From assembly GCA_019321725.1 (NCBI GenBank), contig CM033119.1:14272694-14336693 (forward strand): a stretch of 64,000 bases of DNA, given 5' to 3'. Shown here piece after piece: positions 25,971-36,949 of this stretch; positions within the stretch are counted from its first letter, which is position 1, and every line of letters starts with the position of its first letter. The notes below the pieces were generated by a model. It was not told the origin of the DNA. It saw only the letters and a program-made list of their open reading frames with translations, and made no database searches. A program made the translations under genes and the position numbers. Source of the DNA: Paulownia fortunei (lineage: Eukaryota; Streptophyta; Magnoliopsida; Lamiales; Paulowniaceae).

Positions 25971-27250
25971 ACACACGTTGTGTTGTCTATTTGTTGTGTG
26001 CACGTACGCACAGCAGCACACACACGTGATAGTCACCTGTGTTGGTGCTACCTCGCACTGGTTCCAGGTCCAAATGCATCGTATGCTTTGGTTTAATATT
26101 TCAACAAATTAAAAATATTTTACATGTAATTAATAAAATCAATTGTGTCCAACTACTAAATACAAAAACAAAAAGCCATGTTTATCAAATAAACATTCAA
26201 AATAAATCATATCAATTGTTAATAATGCGAACTGTGGCTTTGATATCACTGTTGGGTTCGCTATAACTTAGGGGATAAACGCAGCAAAAATTAAAATTTT
26301 TAAAATAAAAGATGCAATAATGTTTATTGAATTACCCCCGATTTTGCAGCAATTCTAACAATCGACATTATTAACAGTTTAATAAATAGAATATAAATTT
26401 AATAACGATGTGATTCATTACCCTTGATTCTTCAGTTCAATGCAAGGTTCGAGGCAATCAATTGCCAGATTGTAACAAATCTCTCACCAAGGAGTCCATG
26501 TGTCCTCCCTTTAAAGGAGTCCACACCTTGGACTAGAATAACCAAAAGTAAAGAACTTGCTAGTGTTCTTTGTTTTTTTTTTCAAGCCTAAAAGGGGAGT
26601 GAACAATAATGTTTAATCCAATTGGCGGAATAAACAATTAGATTTTTTTTGTTATTGTTCTTAATACAACTAGTGGAAGAAGAACAATACACTAGGGTAT
26701 TTGAAGAACAAGGAGATGGAGAAGAGAGAAGAAGAAAACTTCTTGCTTGTGGCCGAGTTTTGGAGTAGTAGAAGAATAGGAATTTTGTCTTCAATTTTAT
26801 ATGGTGGCTATAAAAATTAGGTCAAACCTAATATTAGCTCTACATGTTAATTTGATTATTTGGAAAGTCTAACTTTCCTAACAAACTAAATCCACATCAT
26901 ACCAAAATTTCCTATTCCTTCTATCTTTAATAGCCAAAAATATGTACTCTAATTAGCCATCAATTTTCAGCTCCTCTCTCCTCCAAATACATTAAACCTA
27001 TTCCATAAATCTAATCTTGATATCCAGATACATTGAACAAATTTCATAAATTCAATCTTGATATCTTATATCAATTTAAATAAGAAAAGCTATTTTTTTC
27101 TTTTTAGTTTAATTCTTCTAATATTCCAAGTGGGCTTCTACTAATAAGCCATTTTTAAGTTGGATTTGGACTTTAGCATGTACATTAATTAATTCAATTA
27201 ATTAGTTACCCCAATTTCATTTAATTGATCCACTCATTTAATTAATTCAT
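25971..27250 (-). other. Inverted segment of C3 (LTR second half, PBS, leader start)
   Basis: This block is reversed relative to the rest of C3. Read on the minus strand it gives the second half of the LTR (27245 to 26250, ending CCCAACA), a one-base spacer, a primer-binding site (TGATATCAAAGCC, 26248-26236) and the beginning of the leader (to about 25975). Flipping it in place restores the normal order LTR-PBS-leader: the join at 25970 then reads GACCCAATAAGATT followed by the sequence found in the 3' LTR at about 32540, with only some 15-20 bp missing. Both breakpoints lie in or next to GT/GC-rich leader repeats. Confidence 0.75.
26236..26248 (-). other. Primer-binding site of C3, inverted
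   Basis: The minus strand reads TGATATCAAAGCC after an LTR end CCCAACA, the Copia tRNA-Met primer site with one change. Its orientation is opposite to the C3 pol genes. Confidence 0.75.
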
Positions 27251-28480
27251 TCAAGGGCTGCCTACGCACCAGCCTGTTGCGTGTAGGGGCTGGTTATACC
27301 CAGTGGTACGTGTGCGACTCAGCAGCAGTTTGTTGTTTGGTTGCACGATGTGTTGTCGGGTAGTCCATTTACATTCGATTTTGATAAATATTCTATTTTA
27401 TTAATTCTAAATTAATTATTAATTTTAAAATACTAAAAAAATATTTTTCATAAAATAGAAGATTGTGTCCAAGTCTAGAAAATGCATTGTTTAACAACTT
27501 GGAAAATTTACTTTTTTTAAAATTCATATGAAGAATGCTTATTGCATGTTTTATCTAGGGATGATCATGGGCCTATGACCAATGTGATTGGATGTTTTAA
27601 TTATCTTTGGATATTTGGGGCCTGTGAGCATCTTATTCTATTTTTTGTATTGCATTTAATTTTTGCAAAGAGAGTATAATAAAAATAATTTTTTATTTTA
27701 AATTTTGTAAATGGAGAATGTTTGAAGATTAAAGGCCCATGAATGTATAGGTACAAAAATAAAATGTAATAGAATAGTTCTTTTTATTTCTACCTTTAGA
27801 TTGACATTGACTCATTTTTTGCTCAAACGTGTCGCATAGATTCGCCATGATCATCCCATTGCTTTTTGCATAGGATGCATGTTAGGTATTATTTAATGTT
27901 CTTACTTATGCACATATGATGATGAGCATTAAATAACCCACCTAGTAAAATAATTGATGAAGTCTTGGATAAAAAACAAACCCCACTTAACTTACAAAAT
28001 TAAGTTAAGAATTGATATAATTCGATTTCAAACAAAAATGAATAAGTTATGCAAGACCTATTATTCCATGCCTACCATACCATCAAAGGGAAAAACATGA
28101 TGACACTACTACACTTGATCACTGGCCATGAGTTGTAGGGTGGTCTTGTGTTGGAAAGTTTTGATCTCTACCAAGCATAGAGATACTCGTGGGATGGACT
28201 CGTCATTATATTGGCCATGAGTTGTGGGATATGTTGATGCTCTATGTACACGAATGTTTGATGGGTGCTATTTGACACTTAGTACTATATAAGCTCATAA
28301 AATTAGGGTATATGGGAAGAGGTGAGACAAATTAAACTTGAGGGTTGTATAGTGATATAATTGTCAAAGAGTTGACTACCGATAGAAATATATAATGGAC
28401 TCATAAAATTAAGGTGTGAAATATTTTCGTTGAACCTCAAACCCACTAGAAAATTTGATTTATCGAAACATCCATTAGGG
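27251..28480 (+). other. Copia C3 leader region
   Basis: Untranslated leader matching the C2 leader in reverse. Landmarks common to both are the GGGATGATCATGGGCC-like word near 27560 (22380 in C2), the GGCCATGAGTTGTGGGA word near 28210 (22100 in C2), and the AACCCACTAGAAAAT word near 28440 (21775 in C2). It starts with the GC-rich GCA-repeat patch also seen in C2. Confidence 0.7.
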
Positions 28481-28499
28481 GTGATAGAGTTCGAAAAAA

Positions 28500-31400
28500 A
28501 TAGTAAGAGACATTTAGTATTGAAGATCTTATATTAAATGAATATGATTTTTCCATAGTTTACTTATTTTTCTGCCTTATTTAGGATAATTGTTATTGTT
28601 TATAATTCTACTAAAAACTATTCCGGACATCAATGAACATCATTAAACTCCAATTCTATCTAGATTACTTTGTAATTTTGAGAATGTTTCTCAAATTTGA
28701 GAGGTTAAGAAATGTGCAAAAGGAGAGTTTTTATAAATAGTTTTAGAAACAACTCTCACAAGAATTGTGAAAGTATATCCCATTACACATTCTATAAAGT
28801 GTTGTCTTCTAAAATTATTGAAGAAGGACCTCCTATAAAGAGTTTTAGAAGATTCTGGCTGACAAAGGTAGAGGATTAATTCAGAAGATTGGTTCATTAT
28901 TGCGGTATAATGGGGCATTGGAAGAGAGATTCAAGTATTGACTTGCTCAATAATTTAGAAATATATTTTAAATAAAGTTTTGAATTAGAAAGAGTTTTGG
29001 TTCAAATTTGAATTTTGTTGAATTAAATAGTCGATATTGAAAATTCTTCGTAAGTATTAGATACTGGATATTGAGTTCACAAGAGGAATACCATCAATGT
29101 TGATAATTCTTCTTGGAAATAGGATATCTGATATGATCCTATCTTTTCAGAGTTGCAAAGAATGAGACTAAGAGGATGATCTTTCAACTTCAAAGTAAAG
29201 CAAATGTTGCTTCATTATCCAAATGAGCAATCCACTTAACTCTAGATAGAATTATGGTAGTTCTAATTATTTTTCTTTGGTACTAGAAGACATTAAGAGT
29301 ATAATTTTTATTGGACAAAGAAAGTTTGGTTGAAAGATTGAAGGTGGAAATGTTCCATGGTTCTTGATATTGGTACATTAACAAATGATTAATACAACCA
29401 CAAATTCCATCCAGTTATTCAACAAAATAAAAAGAAATTAGATAATCATAATTCTCAACTCTTCTAGAATGCTAGATTTGGTCACATCTTTGAGAAGAGA
29501 ATTTATAGGTTGGCCCAATTACTCAATCTTTTGAAAGAGCAAGGAATACCAACATATGAGTCATGTCTCAAAGGGAAGATGATCAAATCACTATTTGTTG
29601 GACAAGTGAAGCAAGCCAAAGACTTATTGGATTTGATCCAATAAGATGAATATGGGTCCACTAAGTATTAGTGCTCGTGGGAACTATCACTGTTTCATAA
29701 CCTTTACTGATGATTATTTTAGGAATGGTTATGTCTACTTTATGAGGTACAAATCTGAAGATTTTGAAAAATTAAAAAAAATTCAAATGCGAAGTGGAGA
29801 AACAGGCTGGGCTAAGTATCAAAGTTCTTTAATCAGATCGAGGAGATGAGTACTTGAGCAGGTAGTTTCTTGATTATTTAAAAGAGAATAGAATTCTCTC
29901 ATAGTGAACTCCTCCTGATACTCCACAACTTAACGGAGTTTCGAAGTGCAGGAATAGAATCTTGTTGGACATGGTTCAATCCATGATGAGTTTCACTACA
30001 TTACCTCTTTCATTCTGGGGCCATGCCTTGGAAATGGCAACATATCTATTAAATCGGGTGCCATCTAAAGTTGTGCCCAAAACATCATATGAAATATGGT
30101 ATGGGAAGACACCTTCCAGTAAATGTCGTAGGGTATGGGGGTGTGTTGCTTATGTGAAGCAGCAAATGGAAAATAAATTGGATATGAGATCCAACTTTTG
30201 CAAGTTTGTAGGGTATCCAAAAGAGTCTATTGGATACTATTTCTACGATATGTCAGAACAAAAAGTGTTTGTTTCGAGGAATGTCACCTTATTTAAAGAA
30301 GAATTTCTATTAGATAGAAGTGACAGAGTTATAGAATTTGAAGAAGTTCAAAAACCATAGAACATCCCAATTACCACAATAGATGACACACCAGCTGATG
30401 CTAAGCCATCTGAGGCACAACCTCTTTATAGATCCAAAAAGGTCTCAAAGGTACCTGATAGGTATGGCTTTTTGTTAAAGAACAAAGAAAAAAGACTCTT
30501 ATTGAATAATGATCTAAGAATCTATGGAGAGGTGATGTCTAACAAAGACTCAGAAAAGTAGCAACAAGCTATACAGTCCGAGATGAACTTTATTTACTTC
30601 AACAAGGTATGGACCTTGGTGGACCCATCATAGAAAACTGTTCCTACTGGCTGCAAATGGGTCTACAAGCAAAAGTTTGGAGTAGATAGAGAGATAACAG
30701 CTTATAAAACATATCTGATTACAAATGAATATACTCAAAAGTAAGGAATTAATTATGAGAAAACCTTTTCATCAGTGGTGATGCTTAAATCCATTCGGAT
30801 TCTACTGGTAATATCTGCATATTATGACCATAAAATATGGCAAATGGATGTGAAGATCACGTTCCTTAATAGAAATATTAAGGAAGAGATCCACATGAAG
30901 CAGCTAGAAGGCTTCATATCCATCGAAAGTGAGTAAAAGGTTTACAAGCTACAGAGATCCATTTATGGATTCAAACAGGCTTTGAGGAGTTAGAACAATC
31001 GGTTTGATGAAACAATCAAACATTTAATTTTCATAAGAATTCAAATAAATGTGTCTAAAAGAAGGTTAGTGGGAGTGTAGTTACATTTGTTGTGCTCTAC
31101 GTTGATGACATTCTACTAATCGAAAATGACGTAGGGATGTTGAATTCAACGAGAACTTGGTTGTCTAAGTAGTTTTTCATAAAGGACTTGGGATATGCAT
31201 CATTTATCCTAAGGATAAATATCTATAAAGTTTAATTTAGAAGAATGATCAGACTATTCCAGTCTATGTACATAAACAAAGTGCTAAAAAGGTTTAACAT
31301 GGAGGAATCCAAGTTAGGATTTCTGCTTATGAGTCATGGAATTTCACTCTCTAAGGCTATGTCTCCCAAGACACCTGAGGAGAGAGAAAGAATGACTCGC

Positions 31401-31505
31401 ATACCTTATGCATCTGCTATTGGGAGCATAATGTATGCAATATTGTGTATAGGGCATAATATTACACATGCCCTGAGTATCACGAACAGATATCAGTCCA
31501 ATCTA
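28500..31505 (+). pseudogene. Copia C3 gag-pol remnant
   Basis: Decayed Copia polyprotein. Visible parts: a zinc-knuckle relic (about 28889-28935, HYCGIMGHWKRD), a protease relic (about 29058, VLDTG followed by a stop), GAG-pre-integrase (29470-29640, ARFGH...), an integrase core (29646-30360, with open stretches of 67 and 132 codons, including FWGHALEMATYLLNRVPSK), and reverse transcriptase (30540-31500, with WQMDVKITFLN and KVYKLQRSIYGFKQA). The catalytic YVDD region survives at about 31100 in a shifted frame. The coding part stops abruptly at YQSNLG near 31505; RNase H is missing and LTR sequence follows at once. Confidence 0.88.
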
Positions 31506-33496
31506 GGGGATTATAGAATATGCCTCTAAGACTTTGGTTTTAAATAAGTTTCTTATCAAGATCTTTTTGAGTTGTAACATCAAATAACCCAATAGACTCG
31601 TGCATACAATGCTTGCTCGTATGAGGAGAATATCTCATTCCATAAGTATTAGCTTAGTGATACAATTGTATATATACAGATGCTTGTTAGAGAACAAGTA
31701 CACTAAACTGACCTGTTATAAATTATTAATTGAAAATTCATTTGTCAAATTAAGAATCTATATATTATGATAGTGCACGACTAGTCCTTTAACTTGAGGC
31801 ATTATAGTAATCTTGTATGTGTTATGTCTTACTTTGATATATTCTCTGATTGCATGACAATCCCAAAGGAATTACGTTAGGTATTGCATTTACATGTATA
31901 GAAGTTAATGTGTGATCAATAAATGATCTAACACTTATCTAGTAGAATAAGTGAATCTCTTATATTTTTATAGTTTGTAACTCTGAAATCCTTGGCCAAG
32001 ATATGATAAATGTCAGAAAAGGGTTTCTGACAATTCGTCTAAAGTCACTGAAATTTGAAATGGAATCATAGTTATTGAGTCAATTAGGATTTTGACTTTT
32101 ATCCATACCCTAAAATCAATCGAAAGATTAGTTTACGGAAGGACCTTAGATGCATGATATTTGTAATTGTAATAGGATCACTTGTTATTTCACCTAAAAC
32201 TAATTTGCATGATTACTTGCTAGGTGTTTTCATAGATAGTGAGGTTCTTAGTTTTAAAGAGTTAATCCAAACGAATTAATTAATTCAATTAATTAATCGA
32301 GATAATTATTATTCATAAGTTACAAATATTGCAAGCCCACTACTAACTTAGTAGTGAACCCAAAGGGTCACACAATTTGGAATGAATAATCTGTAGTATA
32401 AAATTAATCTAAAGAGTTGGATATAATTAATTAAATAGATTAATTAATTAAGAATTAAATTAATTCAAATTAGTTGAATTAATTATCCAATTAAATAATA
32501 GAATTATTTAATTAGACCCAATAAGATTGAGAATCCAATTTGGAGTGAATTATTTAATTATTGGATCAATTAAATGAACTTGGGGGTAATTATTAATTGA
32601 ATTAATTAACGTGCATGTTGAAGTCCAAGCCCAACTTAAAAATGACTCATTAATAGAAGCCCACTTGAAATATTAAAAAAATTAAATTAAATAGAAAAAA
32701 GGCTTTTCTCATTTAAATTGTTATAAGATATCAAGATTGAATTTATGAGATATGTTCAATGTATATGGAAGAGAGAAGGGTCGAAAATTGATGGCTAAAT
32801 AGAGTTCATATTTTCGGTCATTAAAGATAGAAGGAAAGGTGAATTTTGGTATGATCTATATTTGATTTGTTAGGAAAGTTAGACTTTCTAAACAATCAAA
32901 CTAACATGTGGGGCTAATATTAGGTTTGACCTAATTTTTGTAGCCACCATATAAAATAAAATTGAAGAGAAAAATCATATTCTTCTACTACTCCAAAAAT
33001 TGGCCACAAGCAAGAAGTCTTCTTCTTTTCTCTTCTCCATCTCCTTGTTCTTCAAATATTTTAGTGTATTGTTCTTCTTCCACTAGTTGGATTAAGAACA
33101 ATAACAAAAAAAAAATGTCTAATCTTTGATTCAATCATTTGGATTAAAGATTAATGTTCATTCCCCTTTTAGGCTTGAAGCAAGTTCTTTCTTATTGGTT
33201 ATTCTAGTCCAAGGTATGGACTTTTTTAGAGGGGGGATACGTGGACTCCATGGTGAGAGATTTGTTATAATCCGACAATTGATTGTCTCGAACATTACAT
33301 TGAATCGAAGAATCAGAAAAAGGGTAATGGATTACATCGGCATTAAATTTATATTCTATTTATTGATACTATTAATAACATCAATCGTTAGAATCACTGC
33401 ATAACTGGGGGTAGTTTAATAAACGTTATTGCATATTTTATTTTAAAAATTTTAATTTTCGCTGCATTTACTCGCTTAGTTATAGTGAACCCAATA
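31506..33496 (+). repeat. Copia C3 3' LTR, 5'-truncated
   Basis: Begins at a point matching 25100 of the 5' LTR, so the first roughly 195 bp are lost together with RNase H. It ends GAACCCAATA at 33496. It is homologous over its length to the C3 5' LTR halves and to the inverted C2 LTR. Several stretches are almost pure ATTAATTA repeats. Confidence 0.85.
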
Positions 33497-34063
33497 AATG
33501 CAATATCTAACGAACCCCTTTTGTGATTGTGAAGTAATCAGAAGATATATAAAAATAGAACACAACATGCACTAGGCTACCATGATACTTCAAGTTAAAA
33601 AACTAATCGTGTACTATCGTATAATATAGATTCTTATTTCGACAAATAACATTTCAAATTAAGAATTTCCATTGGGCCTATTTAATATACTTGTTTTCTA
33701 ACAAATACCCGCATACATATACTAGTGTCATTACGTCGATATCAATAGAGCAAGACATTCTCCTAATGCGACCATGCATCATATGCACGAATTTATTGGG
33801 CTATTCGATATCCCATCACAAGAAGTCCTCGATTTGGAACAAATTTAACAACAAAATCATAGGGACATATTCCATGATCACCATTAAATGTGTGACCATA
33901 TTCCGTAACTAAGTTTGGTTTAGTGACATTATCTAATTACTATATGTAATTAAAGATAAAGAAATTTATCTATTTTATTAATATAATTTTAAAAAAATTA
34001 TTTTTATAAATACAAGATTGTAAAAGATGTCCAATTTAATTGACTTGACGGATAACTCTAACA
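33497..34063 (-). repeat. Copia C2 5' LTR, outer segment
   Basis: The minus strand begins TGTTAGAG at 34063, like the C3 LTR start TGTTAGAA, and runs to 33497 where C3 interrupts it. Shared with C3: GTTACGGAATATGGTCAC against GTTACGGGGCATGGTCAC, and the ACAAGTA/CGCATAC words. With 23334-24908 it completes the C2 LTR, giving a length of about 2.1 kb. Confidence 0.85.
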
Positions 34064-35152
34064 ATATATATGTTTATGAATATATATCAAATATATATGT
34101 GTGAATAATTAAATAAAGATATGTATATTATAAGTATTAAATATGAAGCGTTCATCTAATGTAAAAGAATGAAACGGTTGTTACAAATAAAGGCAAAATA
34201 GATATTAAACAAATTAAAACATCAAAATCGCTCGCAAATTGCGCGAATAAGTCACACCGAGTGTAACGCGCCTCTTTTTAAAACCATGTCTTTTTATTTA
34301 TTTTTTTTCTGTATAAGTGGTTTTTTTTCTTTATCAGTTACCTATTTCACAATGTATTTAATTTGCATTTGATTATTTGAAAGGCAATTCTTTATTTTTG
34401 TTTTTGTTTTTTTTGGGTAATTGAAAGGCAATGTATGAAACGAAATTGAACGACAATTCAATTACATTCTGTAAAGATTATTTTAGCGAGCAATATCTTA
34501 GAGCTAGCAAATGGCCACCAACAATTGAACAATACGCCTCACCACATACATAAGAAACCCAGAATTATTTTCTTTTTTCAATTGTTTACACATATTGTTT
34601 ATTTTAATATTTTTAATGCAATTCTATCGCTGTGCCTAGACTTTTACAAATTAATTTACTATGTTGAAATTGCTCTGGCGTAGAATTTTACGTGTTCGTA
34701 TGTGACGTTGAAGTAGCTTATACACATATTGATGGGCAAGTACATAGGTGTAAAGCTTAACAGAAGTTTATAATTTGTTCATACAAAGAACCTGACAGGT
34801 CTATGATGCTGAGTCCATCCTTTTGGTTGAGACAGAAATGTGGGTCAAAGTTTCAGAGCGTTCCAATTTAAATATTAACTCTGTTTGATACAGCAGATTT
34901 CCGTGAAAAAGACATGAAATCACCTTGAGAAGGTGAAACAAAGATGTGGAACCAGATTCCCATTTCGGTTTCCCCACCTCCCTCATTGTAAGCCAACACT
35001 CTAAATTAGTACTGTTTTCAGCAAACCAGTACCCCACAACCCCCTCTCATGTACCTATATATTACACCACTATGTGCAAGATTCTTGTATCAACTTGCAT
35101 CCCTAGATTCATACGAAACCACCTCTTGCAAACCAAACTTGTTCAACCTCAC

Positions 35153-35192
<40 letters not shown>
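34064..35192 (+). promoter_or_regulatory. Upstream region of the bHLH gene
   Basis: Non-repetitive 1.1 kb between the end of Copia C2 and the bHLH start codon. A good TATA box, TATATATTA, lies at 35056-35064. With the usual spacing, transcription would start near 35085-35100, giving a leader of about 100 nt. ACGT-core words occur at 34691 (TTTACGTG) and 34703 (TGACGTT), possible bZIP sites. The C2 LTR, which points away from the gene, ends 1.1 kb upstream. Confidence 0.5.
35153..35192 (+). repeat. (GT)n(GA)n microsatellite in the 5' leader
   Basis: About six GT followed by about fourteen GA dinucleotides. The GA run ends in the A of the start codon context (GAGAGATGG). CT/GA tracts in plant 5' leaders are common and can bind GAGA-type (BBR/BPC) factors. 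Length changes here would move nothing in the coding frame but would alter the leader. Confidence 0.9.
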
Positions 35193-35198
<6 letters not shown>

Positions 35199-36949
35199 TT
35201 TTACACAAATGAACAAGGTTTCTTGGAAGAGTTACTAGGTCTAAGAGAGATGGAGTATTTCACAAATCAAGATTTCAGCACTAATATTGGCTGGAGTAGT
35301 CTTGAAGGTTTTTCCGGCCACTACAATTCTGCCTTCCCTACAAATACTTGCTTCGAAGATTATTCTCTGCCCATCGATCAAAGCTCAAACTGCTCACTCT
35401 ACGGCGCCCCGTTTGGAGACGAGCTATCACCTCCTGACTTCACTTCAGATTCATCAAACACAAAGCTCGAACCCCAAACATTCCCTTATTCCCAAGAAGA
35501 TTACTACTATTCCATGTCCATTTTTTATGATGAAGATGGTGGCACTGGTGCCATTTTCAGAAATGGGGTTAGGGATTTGGATATCGGGGCTCCATGTAAA
35601 GTTGAACCCGTACCCGAAATGCCCACTTTTAACATGGGTTTTAGCCTTGAAAGTGAAAGAAAGAACAAAGTGAAGAAGCTGAATGGCCAACCCTCAAAGA
35701 ACCTTATGGCTGAGAGGAGGCGGAGGAAGCGATTAAACGACCGCCTTTCAATGCTCAGATCAGTTGTTCCCAAGATAAGCAAGGTAATTACTTAACCATA
35801 TATACTCATAATAATTAAATCTCAACAACATTAGTAAATGTGAAGTATATTTGATTGAAAAAAAGAAGTGGTTAATTTGTCAGATGGACAGAACGTCTAT
35901 ACTTGGAGATACTATAGATTACATGAAGGAGCTGCTAGAGAGGATCAATAACTTGCAAGAAGAAATGGATGTGGGAACAGACAAATTGGGCTTGTTGAGC
36001 ATATTCAATGATGTCAAGCCTAATGAAATCTTGGTCAGAAGTTCGCCCAAGGTGTGATTCTTTTCTCAGCGATATAAACTTTCATAAGATGAGATGGGAA
36101 ATTTGAAAGCTTTTTTTATGCGACTAAATCAATGAAAATGGAGTCAATTTTTTGCTTGCAGTTCGATGTGGAAAGGAGGAATTCAGACACAAGAATAGAG
36201 ATTTGCTGTGCAGGGAAGCCTGGATTGTTGCTATCAACAGTGACCACTCTAGAGGCATTAGGCATGGAGATTCAACAGTGTGTTATTAGCTGCTTTAATG
36301 ACTTTGCAATGCAAGCTTCTTGCTCTGAGGTAGGATTAATTAAATGTCCTCTCTACATCTGTTGAAAGTTTTTGTCTCAAATTTTTAGCTATTTATTCTA
36401 TATGATTAATGGGAAATTCTAGCCCATGATTGAGATTATCGGAACCAAATTAATTACATGGTAAGTGTAATACACTTGTTATGTAATTAATTGAGTTTGG
36501 TTAAAAAGAGAAAAAAAAATGCTATGGAAAATAATTTTGCTTGTTTGCTTACTACAGAAAATAGTAAGAAAAATAAATCTTGATGGAAATTTTTCTGTAA
36601 TTGGGAATATTCATTTTTCCTCAAGATAAAGTGAGGAAGATAAGAGAAATGCCTAACGAAACGATTATCTACTCATTCCCTTAATCACCCCCAGCTATTA
36701 TTTTCTTTGTTTTTTTGTAACGAAATAAGTTTGTGATTTTCCTTGATTTTGTTTTCTCTTATGCTACTATTTTCTTTTCCTCATCAAAAATCTTTGAAGC
36801 AAAGAGAACAGCGTAAGTTTTTTTTTTTATTTGTCTAATTTTGCAAATTCTAATGGTGGCAGGAAATGAAGCAAAGAGCAGTTTTGGATTCTGAAGACAT
36901 AAAGCAGGCACTATTTAGAAATGCGGGATATGGAGGAAGGTGTCTCTGA
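35193..36949 (+). CDS. bHLH93: bHLH transcription factor, bHLH93/bHLH61-like
   Basis: Four exons: 35193-35783, 35884-36051, 36162-36329, 36863-36949, all introns GT-AG and phase 0 (100, 110 and 533 bp). Product is 337 aa. Residues 1-160 are acidic and low in conserved motifs apart from [10 protein letters not shown] near the start. The bHLH domain (about 170-225) has the basic stretch [12 protein letters not shown], including the E and R that contact E-box DNA. The loop joins across intron 1 ([16 protein letters not shown]). The C-terminus (about 254-337) is the ACT-like region of subgroup III bHLHs, with [26 protein letters not shown] and the family ending [16 protein letters not shown]. This group acts in the nucleus as dimers on E-boxes; Arabidopsis bHLH93 is linked to flowering and ICE1/FAMA-related pathways. 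No frameshift or missing domain is visible, and the start codon has a good context (AGAGATGG). It could be the bHLH61 paralogue; orthology cannot be settled here. Confidence 0.95.

Larger units (their letters stand above)
24909..33496 (+). mobile_element. Copia element C3, inserted in the C2 LTR
   Basis: Plus-strand Copia element of the same family as C2, bounded by LTR sequence (left start TGTTAGAACAGG at 24909, right end GAACCCAATA at 33496). Between them lie a leader, gag and pol remnants. It splits the minus-strand C2 LTR: the sequences left of 24909 and right of 33496 join to give one continuous family LTR in reverse. No exact 5-bp target duplication is left. It has an internal inversion (25971-27250) and a deletion that removes RNase H and the first roughly 195 bp of the 3' LTR. 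Confidence 0.85.

Noticed and set aside
24901..33501. Target-site duplication of Copia C3
   Set aside because: The 5 bp on each side (near ACTGT or TTCAC on the left, AATGC on the right) do not match; probably mutated, so not claimed.
35454..35782. Antisense open frames over bHLH exon 1
   Set aside because: Shadows of the coding exon; no independent start context, domain or splice structure.
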